Shown here one piece after another: positions 18,506 through 27,025 of a stretch of 64,000 nt of DNA. Where the stretch lies: the NCBI GenBank assembly GCA_964570565.1, contig CAZMYT010000003.1, positions 124,001-188,000 on the forward strand. Direction: 5' to 3'. The notes under the pieces were generated by a model that was given only the letters and a program-made list of their open reading frames with translations, did not search any database and was not told where the DNA came from. Position numbers and translations under genes: made by a program. Every line of letters starts with the position of its first letter. Within the stretch, counting starts at the first letter, position 1. The DNA comes from W0P28-013 sp964570565 (GTDB taxonomy: Bacteria > Bacteroidota > Bacteroidia > Bacteroidales > Paludibacteraceae).

Positions 18506-19048
18506 ATGGTTTATAAATTTTTACTTTTATCGGACGAAGCGGACAATTTTAGCCGCGAAATTGAGATTAGTTCAGACGCAACTTTCTTTCAATTTCACGA
18601 AACTATTCTAGAATCGGTAGGCTACAACAAAGACCAAATTACCTCATTTTTTGTTTGTGGCGACAATTGGGAAAAACGTGAAGAAATAACCCTCATCGAA
18701 ATGGATTCTAGCTCAGAATATGACAATTTCGTAATGGAAGATACACGTTTGGATGAGTTTGTGGAAGACGAAGGTCAACGTTTATTGTACGTGTTTGATA
18801 ATTTGACAGAACGCTCCTTTTTTATTGAATTAAAAGCGGTAATACCTGGCAAAAGTTTATCAGCTGGTGTATGTACTCTCAGCAAAGGCAAAGCACCAGT
18901 ACAAACTATGGATATTGATGATTTTGCAGCAAACCAAAAAGTCAATTTCGACACCGAATTTTATGGTGATGAAGAATTTGACTTAGAAGAACTCGACGAG
19001 GATAGTTTCGGCGATGTCACCTTTGACGAAAACGGTCGAGAAATTTAA
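18506..19048 (+). CDS. Plasmid pRiA4b ORF-3-like protein
   Basis: 180 residues. The N-terminal 100 fit the fold named after pRiA4b ORF-3: MVYKFLLLSDEADNF, the helix ATFFQFHETILESVGY, FFVCGDNWEKREEI, and LLYVFDNLTERSFFIEL. The C-terminal third is very acidic (DEEFDLEELDEDSFGDV). In other genomes the family occurs as a passenger of mobile elements, but no transposase or inverted repeats are visible here, and it has its own promoter and terminator. The function is unknown. Confidence 0.75.
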   Translation: MVYKFLLLSDEADNFSREIEISSDATFFQFHETILESVGYNKDQITSFFVCGDNWEKREEITLIEMDSSSEYDNFVMEDTRLDEFVEDEGQRLLYVFDNLTERSFFIELKAVIPGKSLSAGVCTLSKGKAPVQTMDIDDFAANQKVNFDTEFYGDEEFDLEELDEDSFGDVTFDENGREI

Positions 19049-19066
19049 GTTCATACCATCACATAA

Positions 19067-19096
19067 ATGCTCGATTTATCGGGCATTTGTTTTTCT
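19067..19096 (+). terminator. Terminator after the pRiA4b ORF-3-like gene
   Basis: An 8 bp stem ATGCTCGA / TCGGGCAT with one G-T pair and a TTTA loop (19067-19086), followed by TTGTTTTT. Confidence 0.75.
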
Positions 19097-19130
19097 AAAT
19101 CGTTAACGAACGACTTAAAATACGCATCTT

Positions 19131-20027
19131 TTGAATACACTTTTTGTTATTGTAGGCCCCACAGGAGTTGGCAAAACCGACATTAGTCTTCAACTTGCCA
19201 AGTTATTGGGTTGTGCCATTTTTTCATGCGACTCGCGCCAAATGTTTCGCGAACTGAAAATAGGTACAGCCGCGCCTTCGGAAAAACAATTACAAGCAGC
19301 AACGCATTTTTTTATCGGTAACAAATCTATTTTTGAGACGTATAGTGCCGGACAATTCGAGCTGGATGCCATTCCGATGATTGAATCAGAGTTGAAACGT
19401 ACCGAAAACACATTACTTGTTGGAGGTTCTATGCTTTACGTGGACGCCATTTGTAAAGGCATCGACGACATTCCAACCATCGATCCTCAAATACGACAAG
19501 ACATTCTTGATTTTTATAAGCAAGAAGGCATTGAGGGTGTACGTCGTAAATTAAAATTGCTCGATCCTTTACATTATCAAGAAGTGGATTTAATGAACGT
19601 AAAACGCATGTTGCATGCTCTGGAAGTTTGTACCATGACAGGGCGTCCATTTTCAGAATTACGCACACAATCAATCAAAAAGCGTTCATTTAAAATCGTC
19701 AAAATAGGGCTCACTCGCCCACGCGAAGAACTTTATGAACGTATCAACCAACGTGTATTACAAATGATGGACGAAGGATTAGAAGCTGAAGCGCGGCAAT
19801 TCTATCCACACAAGCATCTGAATTCGCTCAACACGGTTGGCTATAAAGAATTATTTAACTATTTCGATGGCATTTGGACTAAAGAGTTCGCCATCAATAT
19901 GATTCAACAAAACTCGCGTCGTTATGCCAAGAAACAATTAACTTGGTTCAATCGCGATAAAGAAATATATTGGTTTCACCCTCAACAAACAGACGAAATA
20001 ATAACCTTTGTAAAAGCACACGTATAA
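19131..20027 (+). CDS. miaA: tRNA dimethylallyltransferase
   Basis: Adds the isopentenyl group to A37 of tRNAs that read codons starting with U. The 298 residues begin MNTLFVIVGPTGVGKT, with the P-loop at 9-16, then SCDSRQMFRELKIGTAAP, and GGSMLYVDAICKG. The start is a TTG at 19131; the P-loop position leaves no better start. Both serine tRNAs nearby are in the general substrate class (the CGA isoacceptor reads UCG). It follows a terminator, and its own promoter is not clear. Confidence 0.95.
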   Translation: MNTLFVIVGPTGVGKTDISLQLAKLLGCAIFSCDSRQMFRELKIGTAAPSEKQLQAATHFFIGNKSIFETYSAGQFELDAIPMIESELKRTENTLLVGGSMLYVDAICKGIDDIPTIDPQIRQDILDFYKQEGIEGVRRKLKLLDPLHYQEVDLMNVKRMLHALEVCTMTGRPFSELRTQSIKKRSFKIVKIGLTRPREELYERINQRVLQMMDEGLEAEARQFYPHKHLNSLNTVGYKELFNYFDGIWTKEFAINMIQQNSRRYAKKQLTWFNRDKEIYWFHPQQTDEIITFVKAHV

Positions 20028-20043
20028 GTAACTCATTGTAATT

Positions 20044-20679
20044 ATGTTCCACACCATTCTAACAGGCATTATCATCGGTTTATTCATATCAGTTCCAGTG
20101 GGACCGATAGGAATACTGTGCATCCAACGCACGGTAAATCGTGGACGTGCACATGGAATTATCACTGGATTGGGTGCTACTACATCCGACTTGATTTATG
20201 CTGTTTTAGTGGGATTTAGTATGAGTTTCGTTATCAACTTTATTGAAACACACCAAGTGATGATTCAAATTGTAGGCAGCCTTATTATTTTCGGTTTTGG
20301 TCTACATATATTTCGTACAAATCCCGTACGGCAACTATCGTCAGCAGGCAAACCGTCTAAAGGAAGTTATGCCAACGATTTCTTTTCAGCCTTTGGATTA
20401 TGTTTTAGCAACCCACTTATTATATTTTTGCTTATAGGTTTATTTGCTCGTTTTCAATTCTTTACACCAACTCAAACACTTTTTGAACACATTGTAGGAT
20501 TAATCGCTATTTTGGTGGGAGCATTTGCATGGTGGCTTTTACTCACTTTAATTGTGGGAAAATTGCGCAATCAATTTAACGTACGTGGACTTTGGATTTT
20601 AAATAAAATAACTGGTGCTATTTTGATGTTATTAAGTGTTGGTGGCATTGTGATGGCCTTATTAGGTATTTCGTTATAA
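20044..20679 (+). CDS. LysE/RhtB family amino-acid exporter
   Basis: 211 residues, six hydrophobic helices. The first helix carries the family block FISVPVGPIGILCIQRT, followed by the G-rich GIITGLGATTSDLIYA, and a central FSNPLIIFLLIGLF helix. Length is typical. It lies 16 bp after miaA and 38 bp before nadE, so all three are probably co-transcribed. The substrate cannot be stated. Confidence 0.87.
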   Translation: MFHTILTGIIIGLFISVPVGPIGILCIQRTVNRGRAHGIITGLGATTSDLIYAVLVGFSMSFVINFIETHQVMIQIVGSLIIFGFGLHIFRTNPVRQLSSAGKPSKGSYANDFFSAFGLCFSNPLIIFLLIGLFARFQFFTPTQTLFEHIVGLIAILVGAFAWWLLLTLIVGKLRNQFNVRGLWILNKITGAILMLLSVGGIVMALLGISL

Positions 20680-20717
20680 AAACACCCGTTCGATTATTTC
20701 CTAAATACTTAGATAAT

Positions 20718-22640
20718 ATGGAAAATTTTGGATTTATAAAAGTCGCTGCCGCTATTCCTGCGGTACAAGTGGCCAACTGCACAGCCAACATCATTGCTAT
20801 TGAACAATTGGTAAAGCAAGCTTCTGCCAAAGGTGTGCAGCTCATTGGTTTTCCCGAACTCTGTATCACGGGATATACGTGTGCTGATTTATTCCATAAT
20901 CAACTACTCATAACACAAGCCGAAAAAGCGTTGGCTGAACTCATACATCACACTGCGCAGCTCAATATTGTAACCATAGTAGGATTACCTATACGCATTC
21001 AAAATCAACTCTTCAACTGCGCTGTGGTATTTCAAAAAGGTCAAATTTTAGGCGTGGTTCCCAAGAAACATCTTCCAAATTATAACGAATTCTACGAAAA
21101 ACGCTGGTTCGCTTCTGCTGCCGATACAACCACAAACGAACTACTCATATGTGGCCAAAAAGTGCCCTTTGGCGAACATCTTTTGTTTGAATCACCACAA
21201 GTCACCTTTTCCATTGAAATATGTGAAGATTTATGGACGCCAATTCCACCGAGCAGTATCGATGCGTTAGCAGGTTCGCACGTCATATTCAACTTGTCGG
21301 CATCCAACGAACTGATAGCAAAAAATAGTTATCTCCGCGATTTAATAAAACAACAATCAGCACGTTGTTTGGCTGGTTATGTTTATGCCTCTGCAGGGTT
21401 CGGAGAATCGAGTACCGATTTACTATTCGCCGGTAATGGTTTAATAGCTGAAAACGGTACGCTTTTAGCTGAAAATGAGCGTTTTTCTTTGGAGGAGCAA
21501 CTTATTGTGAGCGAAATAGATGTAGAACGCCTACAACACGACCGTCAAAAAAACAGCACCTTTATACAAGGTCTAGCTCACACTGAAGTGGATACACGCA
21601 TCACCACTGTTCCATTTGAGCTACCAAAAAAATCATTGGAATTAACACGTTCAGTCTATGCTACACCTTTTGTGCCGACAGACGAACGTATGTCACAATC
21701 TTGCGAAGAAATCCTCAACATACAAGTCAATGCATTAGCCACCAGACTGCATCACACACATATTACACATGTGGTGTTAGGTATTTCTGGCGGATTAGAT
21801 TCCACACTTGCTTTGTTGGTTTGCGCCCGCACATGCGACAAACTTGGTCTATCGCGCAAAAATATCATCGGCATTACCATGCCAGGTTTTGGAACTACGG
21901 ATAGAACTTATCAAAATGCGACGCAATTGGTCACTAATTTAGGTGCCACTTTACGTGAAATCAGTATCAAAGATGCTTGTAACCAACATTTCAAAGATAT
22001 TGCACACGACCCAACGCTACATAACGTGACCTACGAGAATACACAAGCACGTGAGCGGACGCAAATCTTAATGGACGTGGCTAACCAATGCAACGGATTA
22101 GTTATTGGCACTGGCGATTTATCAGAACTAGCACTAGGTTGGGCTACTTACAATGGCGACCACATGAGTATGTATGCGGTAAATAACAGCATTCCAAAAA
22201 CTTTGGTGCGTTATTTGGTGCGTTACGCTGCCAGTGGCGAAACAGATAAAAAGGCACAAGCTACGCTACTCGATATTATTGACACACCAGTAAGTCCAGA
22301 ATTATTACCTGCTGATGAAAATGGATTGATTTCACAAAAGACCGAAGATTTAGTTGGGCCTTATGAACTACACGATTTCTTCCTCTATTATATGCTCCGC
22401 TATGGATTCGCTCCAGCTAAAATTTTCTATTTAGCTACGAAAGCATTTGCGCAAACTTACGACGACACCTGTATCAAAAAATGGTTGAAAGTATTCTTGA
22501 AACGTTTTTTTGCACAACAATTCAAGCGATCCTGTATGCCCGATGGACCAAAAGTTGGTAGCGTGAATTTATCGCCACGTGGCGATTGGCGCATGCCTAG
22601 CGACGCTTCATCAGAATTGTGGCTTAACGACTGCGATTAA
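20718..22640 (+). CDS. nadE: Glutamine-dependent NAD+ synthetase
   Basis: Final step of NAD+ synthesis, amidating nicotinate adenine dinucleotide. The 640 residues are two fused domains. The N-terminal nitrilase-type glutaminase (about 1-270) has Glu in GFPELCITGY, Lys in PKKHLPNY and Cys in FSIEICEDLW. The C-terminal synthetase (about 300-640) has the P-loop GISGGLDST and GTGDLSELALGW. The glutaminase domain indicates that glutamine, not only ammonia, is the donor. A strong terminator follows. Confidence 0.97.
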   Translation: MENFGFIKVAAAIPAVQVANCTANIIAIEQLVKQASAKGVQLIGFPELCITGYTCADLFHNQLLITQAEKALAELIHHTAQLNIVTIVGLPIRIQNQLFNCAVVFQKGQILGVVPKKHLPNYNEFYEKRWFASAADTTTNELLICGQKVPFGEHLLFESPQVTFSIEICEDLWTPIPPSSIDALAGSHVIFNLSASNELIAKNSYLRDLIKQQSARCLAGYVYASAGFGESSTDLLFAGNGLIAENGTLLAENERFSLEEQLIVSEIDVERLQHDRQKNSTFIQGLAHTEVDTRITTVPFELPKKSLELTRSVYATPFVPTDERMSQSCEEILNIQVNALATRLHHTHITHVVLGISGGLDSTLALLVCARTCDKLGLSRKNIIGITMPGFGTTDRTYQNATQLVTNLGATLREISIKDACNQHFKDIAHDPTLHNVTYENTQARERTQILMDVANQCNGLVIGTGDLSELALGWATYNGDHMSMYAVNNSIPKTLVRYLVRYAASGETDKKAQATLLDIIDTPVSPELLPADENGLISQKTEDLVGPYELHDFFLYYMLRYGFAPAKIFYLATKAFAQTYDDTCIKKWLKVFLKRFFAQQFKRSCMPDGPKVGSVNLSPRGDWRMPSDASSELWLNDCD

Positions 22641-22641
22641 T

Positions 22642-22672
22642 AAAAAAGGACTCAAAATTGAGTCCTTTTTTT
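22642..22672. terminator. Bidirectional terminator, nadE / xerD
   Basis: Stem GGACTCAA/TTGAGTCC (22648-22655 with 22658-22665), flanked by A6 and T8, lies between convergent genes and touches the xerD stop codon. Confidence 0.9.
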
Positions 22673-23586
22673 TATGATGATGTATGATTGCGCGGATGCT
22701 TATCCAGTACTTCAGAACGCAAAAAATCAACATCGATGTGCGTATAAATTTCAGTCGTTAAAATACTTTCGTGCCCTAGCATTTGTTGAATAGCTCGCAA
22801 ATTAGCACCACCTTCGAGCAAATGCGTGGCAAACGAATGACGGAATGTATGTGGACTAATCGTTTTTGTAACACCAGCCATGGCAGCCAATTGTTTGACA
22901 ATGATAAAAATCATTTCACGTGTCAATTTTGCACCACGACGATTCAGAAATACAAAATCCTCATTCCCTTTTTGGACAGTCAACAAATTCCGATCGCGCA
23001 ACCACAATTGAATAGCACGTTCTGAAGGTTCCGACAACGGCACTAATCGCTGTTTACTGCCTTTACCTTCCACCTTCATAAAATGTTTATCGCTAAACAT
23101 ATTCGAGAGTTTCAAATTAACGAGCTCCGACACACGCAAACCTGAACCATACAATGTTTCAATAATCGCCAGATTACGATGACCTTCAGGTTTCGATAAA
23201 TCCACCGCTGCCACAATCGCTTCAATTTCTTCTATCGAAAGAACCTCGGGCAAATATAAAGGCAACTGTGGTTGCTCCAACAACTCTGTAGGATCCACAT
23301 TCAACTCATCATTGTAAAGTAAAAAACGATAAAACGACCTTATGCCCGACACCACACGCGCTTGCGACCGTGCTTGTAAACCTAACGTATTCAACTCCAA
23401 CAAAAACTGTTGAAAATCGGATAAACGAGCCTTTAAGTAATCTAGTTGTTGGTTATCGAAAAAATCGAATAACAAGCCTAAATCACGCATGTAAGCTTCA
23501 ATAGTATTTTCCGACAGCGATTTTTCGAGCCGCAAATAGGCACGATAACGTTTAACTACTGGTATGTGTGCAATGGCATCAGCCAT
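22672..23586 (-). CDS. xerD: Site-specific tyrosine recombinase XerD
   Basis: Resolves chromosome dimers at dif with its partner recombinase. The 304 residues have an N-terminal core-binding SAM-like domain (1-110) and a catalytic domain. The full catalytic set is visible: R151 (GSGLRVSEL), K175, H246 and R249 (SPHTFRHSF), H272 (LGHESI) and Y281. Length and lack of extra domains fit the housekeeping Xer rather than a phage integrase. serA lies 7 bp upstream in the same direction. XerC versus XerD cannot be fully separated by eye. Confidence 0.92.
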   Translation of the reverse strand: MADAIAHIPVVKRYRAYLRLEKSLSENTIEAYMRDLGLLFDFFDNQQLDYLKARLSDFQQFLLELNTLGLQARSQARVVSGIRSFYRFLLYNDELNVDPTELLEQPQLPLYLPEVLSIEEIEAIVAAVDLSKPEGHRNLAIIETLYGSGLRVSELVNLKLSNMFSDKHFMKVEGKGSKQRLVPLSEPSERAIQLWLRDRNLLTVQKGNEDFVFLNRRGAKLTREMIFIIVKQLAAMAGVTKTISPHTFRHSFATHLLEGGANLRAIQQMLGHESILTTEIYTHIDVDFLRSEVLDKHPRNHTSS

Positions 23587-23593
23587 AAGTAAG

Positions 23594-24511
23594 TTAATTT
23601 ACGCGAAAACGATCGACGCCGTCTTTCAAAAAGCCAACGACTTGGTTTGCAGCAGCAAGACCTGCATTCACATTGGCTTCAGCGGTTTCTGCACCCATCT
23701 TTTTAGCTGTAGCAAATACCCGTGTACCAAATTTTTCTTGCAAAGCCGCCAAGGAATCTGGTGCGATATCAGACACATATTTAAAGTCTGGTCGTTCTTC
23801 CATCACACGCATCAAATCTTCTTCATGAATTACCTCTTTACGAGCGGTATTCACCAAACAAGCCCCTTTAGGCATCACACTCAAAAGGTCATAATTGATT
23901 GATTTCTTGGTTTGCTCGTTGGCTGGAATATGCAACGACAAATAGTTTGAACGACGATATAATTCTTTCAAATCAGTGATAGGCGTAACACCTTCAGTCA
24001 CCATTTTATCAACTGGCACAAACGGGTCGAACGCCAACACGTCCATGCCAAAGCCTTTAGCCAATTGAGCCACCAAACGACCCACATTTCCGTACGCTTG
24101 AATGCCGAGTGTTTTACCTTTCAATTCGGTTCCTGTGCCCGGTTGAAAATTGTTACGAGCCATAAACAACATCATACCAAGCGCTAATTCAGCTACCGCA
24201 TTTGAGTTTTGTCCTGGTGTATTCATCGCCACAATGCCTTTGGCAGAACAAGCCTCCAAATCCAAATTATCATAACCAGCTCCAGCACGAACTACAATTT
24301 TTAATTTTGATGCATGCGCAACGACTTCAGCCGTTACTTTATCGGACCGAACAATTAAACCATCGGCATCCGCCACAGTATCGTACAATTGCGACACATC
24401 GGTGTATTTTTCCAATAATGTTAATTCACAGCCAGCAGCTTCTACTATTTGACGTATGCCATCTATAGCCACCTTGGCAAAAGGTTTTTCTGTTGCAACT
24501 AAAATTTTCAT
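23594..24511 (-). CDS. serA: D-3-phosphoglycerate dehydrogenase, short lysine-type
   Basis: NAD-dependent enzyme at the start of serine synthesis. The 305 residues comprise only the two Rossmann-type domains; the C-terminal ACT regulatory domain is absent. The NAD loop is GIQAYGNVGRLVA (137-149) and the substrate Arg is R224 in NTARKEVI. Where most relatives have the catalytic His (TPHIGA) this protein has K270 (ATAKKMGAET), as in the type IIIK enzymes described from Entamoeba and Bacteroidota. It sits between mgsA (11 bp) and xerD (7 bp). serC is not in the window. Confidence 0.88.
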   Translation of the reverse strand: MKILVATEKPFAKVAIDGIRQIVEAAGCELTLLEKYTDVSQLYDTVADADGLIVRSDKVTAEVVAHASKLKIVVRAGAGYDNLDLEACSAKGIVAMNTPGQNSNAVAELALGMMLFMARNNFQPGTGTELKGKTLGIQAYGNVGRLVAQLAKGFGMDVLAFDPFVPVDKMVTEGVTPITDLKELYRRSNYLSLHIPANEQTKKSINYDLLSVMPKGACLVNTARKEVIHEEDLMRVMEERPDFKYVSDIAPDSLAALQEKFGTRVFATAKKMGAETAEANVNAGLAAANQVVGFLKDGVDRFRVN

Positions 24512-24522
24512 TGCTTCTAGTA

Positions 24523-24969
24523 TTAATCGCGTTTATAATGAATGTATTGAGGAGCAGTTGGTTGATAGGTGTCATCGTCCCACAAAGTGCTAGTTATCAT
24601 CAAATCGGCACTGTAACGATTACAAGCAATCGGCACATTATGCACCCGACATTGACGCAAAAGCATCTGGATATCAGCCTCGTGAGGTTGAGCACTCAAA
24701 TCGTCGATTAAGAAAACTGCCAAATCAATCTCCTTGCGTACTACCATGGCTGCAATTTCGGCGTCACCACCATAAGGTCCCGAATGCATACGTTGCACTT
24801 CGGCTTCCACACCTTTATCGGCAAATGCTTTTTCTATCAAGCTACCAGTGGTTCCTGTGCACACAATTTTGTGCTGCGACAAGAAGTCGGCATTGAACAC
24901 TGCCCACTCTACCATATCGGCTTTCCGTTGATCGTGCGCTACCAGCGCTATGGTTAATTTCCTTTTCAT
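24523..24969 (-). CDS. mgsA: Methylglyoxal synthase
   Basis: Converts dihydroxyacetone phosphate to methylglyoxal and phosphate, a bypass used when sugar phosphates build up. The 148 residues show the family blocks ALVAHDQRKADMVEW (His and Asp), GTTGSLIE, MHSGPYGGDAEIA and FLIDDLSAQPHEADI, with the catalytic Asp in the GGDAEI and DDLSAQPHE region. It is 11 bp upstream of serA and 27 bp downstream of mltG, likely one transcript. Confidence 0.96.
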   Translation of the reverse strand: MKRKLTIALVAHDQRKADMVEWAVFNADFLSQHKIVCTGTTGSLIEKAFADKGVEAEVQRMHSGPYGGDAEIAAMVVRKEIDLAVFLIDDLSAQPHEADIQMLLRQCRVHNVPIACNRYSADLMITSTLWDDDTYQPTAPQYIHYKRD

Positions 24970-24996
24970 AATCTACTAATGTATTAAATGACTGAT

Positions 24997-26073
24997 TTAT
25001 TTTTGACTCTGTTTATTACGTTCCCACTGGCGATAAGCGCGGTAGTAACGTTGTGTATTCTGGTTGTGCTCGGCTAACGTGGTCGCAAAATTATGTTCCC
25101 CATTGAGCGTCTCTTTAGCACACATGTAAATGTAATTACTTTTTGTATAATTCAGCACCGCATCGATACCAGCAATACTCGCCATACGAATGGGACCTGG
25201 AGGTAAACCACGATTTTTGTACGTATTGTAAGGCGAATTCACGCGCGTGTGTTCGGTCAACACATGCGTTAATGCGAAATCACCTAACGCAAATTTCACG
25301 GTAGGACACGCTTGTAAAGGCATTCCTTTACGCATACGATTGAGGTACAAACCTGCAATTACTGGTTTATCTTTAGCCACATTCGTTTCTTCATCCACAA
25401 TAGAGGCCAACGTGGACACTTCTACTGGCGTGAGATTGGCTGCTTGAGCTTTAGCCAAACGTTCTTCTGTCCAAAAGCGTTTGTATTCTTGAAACATGCG
25501 ATCAAACAATTTTTCAGCGGTTACATCCCAGTACACTTCGTACGTATTCGGAATAAACATGGCAATAACAGTTTCAGGCGTCATATCATAACGTTTGAGA
25601 AATTCAGCGTCATTCATTAAGTGAATGAATTGGGTAGAATCCGCCATCAGTTGTTGTGCTAAACGAGCTGCCAACTGTTCCTTCAAACGAATATTATTAA
25701 ATTTCAATTGCACCGCTTCCTGCATACCAAAAATGAGATGTTGCCCCAAGGTACGGTTGGTCATACCATCTTCAATCCGATATTTCCCAGGTTTTAAGCG
25801 TTTATCGTAGTCTTTGGTTTTCATATAGCGCACAAAACCCGAGGCATTACGTACCACTTGCAACTGTTGGAGCTGTACCGACACACTATCCACGGTCGTG
25901 TTAGGATACACATAAACGTATACCTTTTCACCATTTGGTACGGAAAAATTCGGCAAAAAGGCAATCGCCACACGACGATAGCCCACAAATAAAACGATAA
26001 AAAGTCCGAGTAAAATGGGCAATATCAGCCGCTTATTTCGTACTATAAAATCACGCATCTTTTTAAATGTCAT
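24997..26073 (-). CDS. mltG: Endolytic peptidoglycan transglycosylase MltG
   Basis: Inner-membrane enzyme that cuts nascent glycan strands. In the 358 residues one N-terminal transmembrane helix (about 15-33) is followed by a LysM-like region (KVYVYVYPNTTVDSV) and the YceG catalytic domain with MFIPNTYEVYW, the catalytic Glu in SIVDEETN, and NSPYNTYKNRGLPPGPI. Motifs and length are normal. It heads the mltG-mgsA-serA-xerD run; a near-consensus -7 (TACCTTTA, 26100-26107) lies upstream. Confidence 0.95.
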   Translation of the reverse strand: MTFKKMRDFIVRNKRLILPILLGLFIVLFVGYRRVAIAFLPNFSVPNGEKVYVYVYPNTTVDSVSVQLQQLQVVRNASGFVRYMKTKDYDKRLKPGKYRIEDGMTNRTLGQHLIFGMQEAVQLKFNNIRLKEQLAARLAQQLMADSTQFIHLMNDAEFLKRYDMTPETVIAMFIPNTYEVYWDVTAEKLFDRMFQEYKRFWTEERLAKAQAANLTPVEVSTLASIVDEETNVAKDKPVIAGLYLNRMRKGMPLQACPTVKFALGDFALTHVLTEHTRVNSPYNTYKNRGLPPGPIRMASIAGIDAVLNYTKSNYIYMCAKETLNGEHNFATTLAEHNQNTQRYYRAYRQWERNKQSQK

Positions 26074-26165
26074 AAATCTCTCTATAATGATTTAACGTGT
26101 AAAGGTAGTAATAAGTTTTTTGAAAAGAAATAGTTTTTTTATTTTCAAATGTAAGAAAATTATCC

Positions 26166-26173
26166 TATCTTTG
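26166..26173 (+). promoter_or_regulatory. tRNA-Ser(GCU) promoter (-7 element)
   Basis: TATCTTTG, 30 bp before the tRNA. A T-rich ATTTTC block sits 20 bp upstream in place of a clean TTTG. Confidence 0.65.
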
Positions 26174-26203
26174 CACCGCTTTTGCGGCTTAGCCGACTAA
26201 GAA

Positions 26204-26290
26204 GGAAGTTTGGGTGAGTGGCTGAAACCACCAGTTTGCTAAACTGACGTACGGGTAACCGTACCGGGGGTTCGAATCCCCCAGCTTCCG
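26204..26290 (+). tRNA. tRNA-Ser (anticodon GCU)
   Basis: 87 nt with a 7 bp acceptor stem (GGAAGTT / AGCTTCC, one G-T pair), discriminator G, anticodon GCT in the loop TTTGCTAAA, a long class II variable arm (TACGGGTAACCGTA) and a T arm GGGGGTTCGAATCCCCC. CCA is not encoded. It reads AGC/AGU. Confidence 0.97.
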
Positions 26291-26300
26291 CAAAGCAAAA

Positions 26301-26332
26301 AAAGAGCGAGATAAATTATCTCGCTCTTTTTT
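26301..26332 (+). terminator. tRNA-Ser terminator
   Basis: Stem AAAGAGCGAGATAA / TTATCTCGCTCTTT with a 1 nt centre, ending in a T-run 11 bp after the tRNA. Its core GCGAGATAA recurs in the terminator at 46730-46772. Confidence 0.9.
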
Positions 26333-26359
26333 GTGCTTTAAAACGTGTATTTACTAGAA

Positions 26360-26809
26360 TTACCTATAGAAAATTTGATAATTTGCTTTTTCTAGTTCAG
26401 CGTAAGTATATTTTACTTTCCTTTCGTACAGCTGTTTTTCAACGATTTGCTCCCAAGTACAATTTTTCATAATTTCCTCTTTAATAAAAAAGAAATACAC
26501 ATAATCAACATCATCAAATGGTTGCCATTTTGAGTATCCTACAAAAAACGTTTCGTTATGAGCATTAACTCTGTATTCAGGTGAAATAATTGTATCTAAA
26601 TCATTCCCAAATTTATCTATATCCCGACTATGGCTTTTTTCAAATAAATATAACTTTGGTAATAATTGAATGGAATCATATTTGGAGTGATAAATATACA
26701 CCGCTTCATCTGTAAAATTATGAATATATAAAACTGGCTTCATTTTGGGGTCAATAGAACATCCATATATATTTATTAGTAGTACAGATATTAATAGGAA
26801 TTTCTTCAT
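26360..26809 (-). CDS. Hypothetical lipoprotein
   Basis: 149 residues from the ATG at 26809; an in-frame GTG at 26842 would add 11 residues and spoil the signal peptide. MKKFLLISVLLINIYGC is a lipoprotein signal with the Cys at 17. The mature part has no motif I recognise (DEAVYIYHSKYDSIQLLP, VYFFFIKEEIMKNCTWEQI). It looks like a small secreted alpha/beta domain. A -7 element lies at 26913. It is flanked by the tRNA-Ser and a DUF4403 gene, and is A/T-richer than its neighbours. Confidence 0.7.
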   Translation of the reverse strand: MKKFLLISVLLINIYGCSIDPKMKPVLYIHNFTDEAVYIYHSKYDSIQLLPKLYLFEKSHSRDIDKFGNDLDTIISPEYRVNAHNETFFVGYSKWQPFDDVDYVYFFFIKEEIMKNCTWEQIVEKQLYERKVKYTYAELEKANYQIFYR

Positions 26810-26912
26810 GTGAGGTAAATTTAATTGGTAGTGAATTAACACTACAAGTGATTTGATGTCGTTTATATTTCTATTTAAAAAGCTCCTGCATTGAATATTT
26901 CTTAATAACTTA

Positions 26913-26920
26913 CAAATGTA
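26913..26920 (-). promoter_or_regulatory. Promoter (-7) of the hypothetical lipoprotein
   Basis: TACATTTG on the minus strand, about 100 bp before the ATG. The -33 element is not clear. Confidence 0.5.
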
Positions 26921-26994
26921 ACAAAATATCTACAACCTCGTTGGATTTATGCTAAAATAATAAAAAAATAAGATTAGGTTCGGCATAATTTATC

Positions 26995-27002
26995 TACTTT
27001 TG
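26995..27002 (+). promoter_or_regulatory. Promoter (-7) of the DUF4403 gene
   Basis: TACTTTTG, 23 bp before the GTG start. The predicted leader is about 15 nt. Confidence 0.6.
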
Positions 27003-27025
27003 CAGGTCAAAAAAAACAGAAACCT

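Noticed and set aside
22672..23586. Tyrosine recombinase as a sign of a prophage or integron
   Set aside because: Length, domain order and operon with serA fit the chromosomal Xer enzyme. No att repeats or phage genes are near.
23594..24511. Truncated SerA because the ACT domain is missing
   Set aside because: The frame ends cleanly 7 bp before xerD, and short two-domain forms are normal for the type IIIK group.
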